Of a stretch of 7,639 nucleotides of DNA, positions 5,627 to 7,639 are shown piece after piece. The notes under the pieces were generated by a model, which saw only the letters and a program-made list of their open reading frames with translations, did no database searches and was not told the origin of the DNA. Source of the DNA: Acidimicrobiaceae bacterium. GTDB lineage: Bacteria; Actinomycetota; Acidimicrobiia; Acidimicrobiales; MedAcidi-G1. Made by a program: the position numbers and the translations under genes. The number at the start of each line of letters is the position of its first letter. The stretch's first letter is position 1. The stretch lies in contig PACE01000023.1 of NCBI GenBank assembly GCA_002699725.1, forward strand, positions 11,826 to 19,464, given 5' to 3'.

Positions 5627-6556
5627 TCAGGACTCGGTCGTGGACCAGTCGAGCAGAACGCAGTTATCGCCCTCAATGAATGCTTCAAGGTTCAGGTCGA
5701 TCTTCACCCGTCCGATGTCGAACACGAAGGCCTCGCCGTCCAACCAGTGGACGTGCGCCACGTAGTCGTAGACGGTGTCGCCGTAGAGGTCGCGCCACGG
5801 GGCAACCACCCACTCCTCGTAATCTTCCTTATTCCACTCAGGCGGGTGGTAGAAGCGGTTGGTAACCATCACGCCATCGACCACCCACCACGCCTCGCCC
5901 ACACCGGCCTCGGCGCAGTCGAACCCGATCTCGAGCAGGCGCCCGTCCACGGTGGCCCGACGCAGGTAGTCGAAGCCGACGACACAGTCTTCCTCCACGG
6001 AACCCGGGCTGAGCTGGGGACACCGGACGTCGCGCAAGTAAGCGTCCGCCCAGATGATCTCCGTGACCAGGATCGACTCGTCAGTGAAGTCTTCCCAGAC
6101 GGGCCCTTCGTACGGTTCACATGACACGCCATCGGTGCGGTCCTCGATCCACCAACCGCCATCGAACAGGTAGTCCGGCCCGTCACCATCTTCTGCTCCC
6201 ACCACCCGGTGGAAGCTCTGAGCACCCTCCGTGAAGCTGAGGCCGGCCGTCTCCGGATCGATGGGCTGTCCGTCTAACCGATATTCGACCTCCAAGCCGC
6301 CAGCCCCGCAGATGACAACTGTCTCCACCAGATGGCCGTTTACCTCCTGGGAATAGGTCCCAGGTGGTGTGAAGGTCATCGTCGTGGTGGTGGGCGCTTC
6401 AGTCGTCGTGGTGGTCGCCGGCGCAAATGTCGATGTGGTGAGAACAGTGTTCTTCACCAGAGACGTCGAGGCCGGCACGCTGACCTCATCCGAGCCACCC
6501 CCACACGACGCAGCAACCAGAACACCGATAACCAGCAGGCCCGCAGCTGTTTTCAT
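5627..6556 (-). CDS. Predicted lipoprotein with Thr-rich linker, family not recognised
   Basis: I do not recognise this 309-residue protein. Residues 1-17 form a signal peptide (Lys2, hydrophobic core 4-16) ending in the lipobox AAS-Cys18, so it should be lipidated and anchored on the outer face of the membrane. A low-complexity linker (about 40-63, 13 Thr in 22 residues plus Pro and Ala) then reaches an acidic domain at about 67-309. That domain is rich in Trp, Tyr and Asp, and contains six cysteines (83, 146, 179, 191, 214, 299) that could form three disulfides. It has no catalytic motif I can name. Segments such as GGWWIEDRTDG (133-143) and EAWWVVDGVMVTNRFY (221-236) look like successive beta hairpins and may be a diverged internal repeat. 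ATG 6556 is chosen because the signal peptide begins there. The DUF1214 gene ends 51 bp upstream and the SDR gene starts 92 bp downstream. Confidence 0.8.
   Translation of the reverse strand: MKTAAGLLVIGVLVAASCGGGSDEVSVPASTSLVKNTVLTTSTFAPATTTTTEAPTTTTMTFTPPGTYSQEVNGHLVETVVICGAGGLEVEYRLDGQPIDPETAGLSFTEGAQSFHRVVGAEDGDGPDYLFDGGWWIEDRTDGVSCEPYEGPVWEDFTDESILVTEIIWADAYLRDVRCPQLSPGSVEEDCVVGFDYLRRATVDGRLLEIGFDCAEAGVGEAWWVVDGVMVTNRFYHPPEWNKEDYEEWVVAPWRDLYGDTVYDYVAHVHWLDGEAFVFDIGRVKIDLNLEAFIEGDNCVLLDWSTTES
6374..6439 (-). repeat. Low-complexity Thr-codon tract (lipoprotein linker)
   Basis: This stretch encodes runs of threonine with Ala, Pro and Glu (residues 40-61 of the lipoprotein), mostly as ACC, ACG and ACA codons. 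Codons vary, so it is a protein-level linker rather than a simple DNA microsatellite. Such tracts are commonly flexible and may be O-glycosylated in actinobacteria. Confidence 0.7.
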
Positions 6557-6563
6557 GCCCCGG

Positions 6564-6569
6564 ATACTG
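6564..6569 (-). promoter_or_regulatory. Weak -10-like hexamer (CAGTAT) before the lipoprotein gene
   Basis: CAGTAT lies 7 nt before ATG 6556 on the minus strand. It keeps the A at position 2 and the T at position 6 of TANNNT but lacks the first T. There is no strong Shine-Dalgarno. A leaderless start is possible but poorly supported. Confidence 0.2.
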
Positions 6570-6607
6570 TCATAGAGGCCAGATCGCCATTCAGGGAGTG
6601 TCCCCGA

Positions 6608-7639
6608 TCAGCAGGACAGCCCATTTGCAATAGGCCTGCTATCGAATGGAACCACCTCGGCGCTCAGGGGCTCCACGTCACCCTCTGCTAGGAAGAAGCG
6701 GAAGAACAGAGTGCCAGAAGCCCGGCCCTCGGTGTCGATCCAGTTGGGGACGCCGGGGTCGGCGTGGGCCACGACCATGCGGAAGGAGCCGTCGGCTTCA
6801 AGGGTCGTGGTGGCTCTGTTCCGGCTGACCGGCCGATTCAGGTAGTCAAGGGTCTGTTGGAATCGGTTCCAGGCGCAAACGCTCGCGAAACGGCACTCGG
6901 GCCACCGGCCGGTGATGACCAGCGCCTCATCCGGCCCAAGCAGCCACCGACCCAGCGAATAGTGAGCATCGGCAGCCGCCAGGGCGAAATCACCCGGTTC
7001 CTGGGGCACCGGGAATTCATTGGGGATTCGGCCCACCCAGTCGGGCCGCGCAGCGTGATCGGCCGGGCGCAGACCGTCGATGGTCTTGCTTCGTACATGG
7101 GTGGTGACCCGCCCGATGGCAGCAGCCACCAGGTCGTCGTTCCACGGCGGCGGCGGGCCATCAGGTGGGTCGAGGTTCGAGATGGTCAGCGGTACATGGA
7201 CATCGGCGGCAGCGGCCGGGGACTTCCACTCGAAGTAGTGGCGGCTGGTGAGGCGGCCGGCATCGGCCGACAGTTTCAACCAGTTCCGGTCCCGGGGCTT
7301 ACCTCCGAGGATGATCTCATAGGAGCCGTCGGCGGCAACGTCGAACTGCGTGTCGTTGAGTATCCCGTCGGTGCGGTCCGGGTAGGAGCCGTTGTTCGCT
7401 CCGGCCTCCACGGTGAACGCCGTGTACACCGCTTGGGCCAGGTTGCCAGTGATCCGGTAGGTGCGGTCGCCCCGGATGGGGGCCTCAAAGTAGATGGCGT
7501 CAGGATTGTCACCGCTGAACTTGCGGGTCGGCGTCACGATACGACGCCACACTGGACGTTCCGGATCGAACTCGGCGTGGCTCACCAGCCCCGACTGGAG
7601 AATGTGGGCGATTGTGCGGTGTGCCTCGGCGACGTCGCG
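6608..7639 (-). CDS. DUF1214-type protein, 5' end outside the window
   Basis: The reading frame is open to the right edge, so this is the C-terminal 343 residues of a longer protein. A GTG at 7585 is internal: the 18 codons before it (RDVAEAHRTIAHILQSGL) continue the conserved sequence. Numbering from the edge, a block with KFSGDNPDAIYFEAPI (40-55) and TYRITGN (60-66) is followed by GGKPRDRNWLKL (112-123) and HYFEW. The C-terminal part has WNRF (257-260) and PNWIDTEGRASGTLFFRF (298-315). The DGSF...PNWIDTxGxxxG arrangement is that of DUF1214 (PF06742), whose function is not established. These proteins are frequent in actinobacteria near lipid or sterol metabolism genes. No catalytic residues can be assigned. 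It is first in a same-strand run with the lipoprotein (51 bp gap) and the SDR. Confidence 0.75.
   Translation of the reverse strand, partial: RDVAEAHRTIAHILQSGLVSHAEFDPERPVWRRIVTPTRKFSGDNPDAIYFEAPIRGDRTYRITGNLAQAVYTAFTVEAGANNGSYPDRTDGILNDTQFDVAADGSYEIILGGKPRDRNWLKLSADAGRLTSRHYFEWKSPAAAADVHVPLTISNLDPPDGPPPPWNDDLVAAAIGRVTTHVRSKTIDGLRPADHAARPDWVGRIPNEFPVPQEPGDFALAAADAHYSLGRWLLGPDEALVITGRWPECRFASVCAWNRFQQTLDYLNRPVSRNRATTTLEADGSFRMVVAHADPGVPNWIDTEGRASGTLFFRFFLAEGDVEPLSAEVVPFDSRPIANGLSC

Noticed and set aside
6369..6575. A plus-strand frame starting with a Val-rich hydrophobic run
   Set aside because: The Val run is the antisense of the Thr-codon linker in the lipoprotein, so it is not a real membrane peptide.
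7583..7585. GTG as the start of the DUF1214-type protein
   Set aside because: The 18 codons upstream to the window edge are open and read as conserved family sequence, so the true start is outside the window.

Overview
The window looks like chromosomal DNA from a high-GC actinobacterium-like organism. The evidence is GC-rich coding throughout, a GTG start, an F420-type (Ddn-like) reductase fragment, and several start codons that sit 6-7 nt behind a TANNNT hexamer, as in leaderless actinobacterial mRNAs. Lineage cannot be fixed further from this sequence; a marine or soil actinomycete or acidimicrobial relative is only a guess. No rRNA, tRNA, CRISPR array, transposase or phage gene was seen.

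Layout. At the left edge is the 5' part of a Ddn-like deazaflavin-dependent reductase (minus, 1-181, running off the window). It is divergent from a family VIII-type serine esterase / beta-lactamase-fold hydrolase (plus, 301-1440). A perfect 9-bp dyad lies between them, over the start of the minus gene. The esterase converges on a DMT/EamA transporter (minus, 1533-2390), which lies downstream of a class I SAM methyltransferase (minus, 2468-3250) in the same direction. Divergent from the methyltransferase is a class I glutamine amidotransferase (plus, 3426-4148), followed by a small cysteine-rich DUF2237 protein (plus, 4278-4643). Three minus-strand genes fill the right side: a DUF1214-type protein cut by the window edge (6608-7639), a predicted lipoprotein with a Thr-rich linker (5627-6556) and an SDR oxidoreductase (4710-5534).

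How they may work together. Gene gaps are short (51-175 bp), but there are no translationally coupled overlaps that would prove an operon. The right-hand trio (DUF1214, lipoprotein, SDR) could be co-transcribed. SDR, Ddn-like, esterase and DUF1214 families are all common in actinobacterial lipid or xenobiotic metabolism, but a shared pathway here is inference only. No intergenic stretch exceeds 300 bp. The convergent gaps at 1441-1532 and 4644-4709 show no convincing intrinsic terminator.

I did not find an obviously new biological system. The best leads are the start-overlapping dyad at 176-204, the repeated leaderless-promoter layout, the SDR that lacks the usual catalytic Asn, and the unrecognised lipoprotein.
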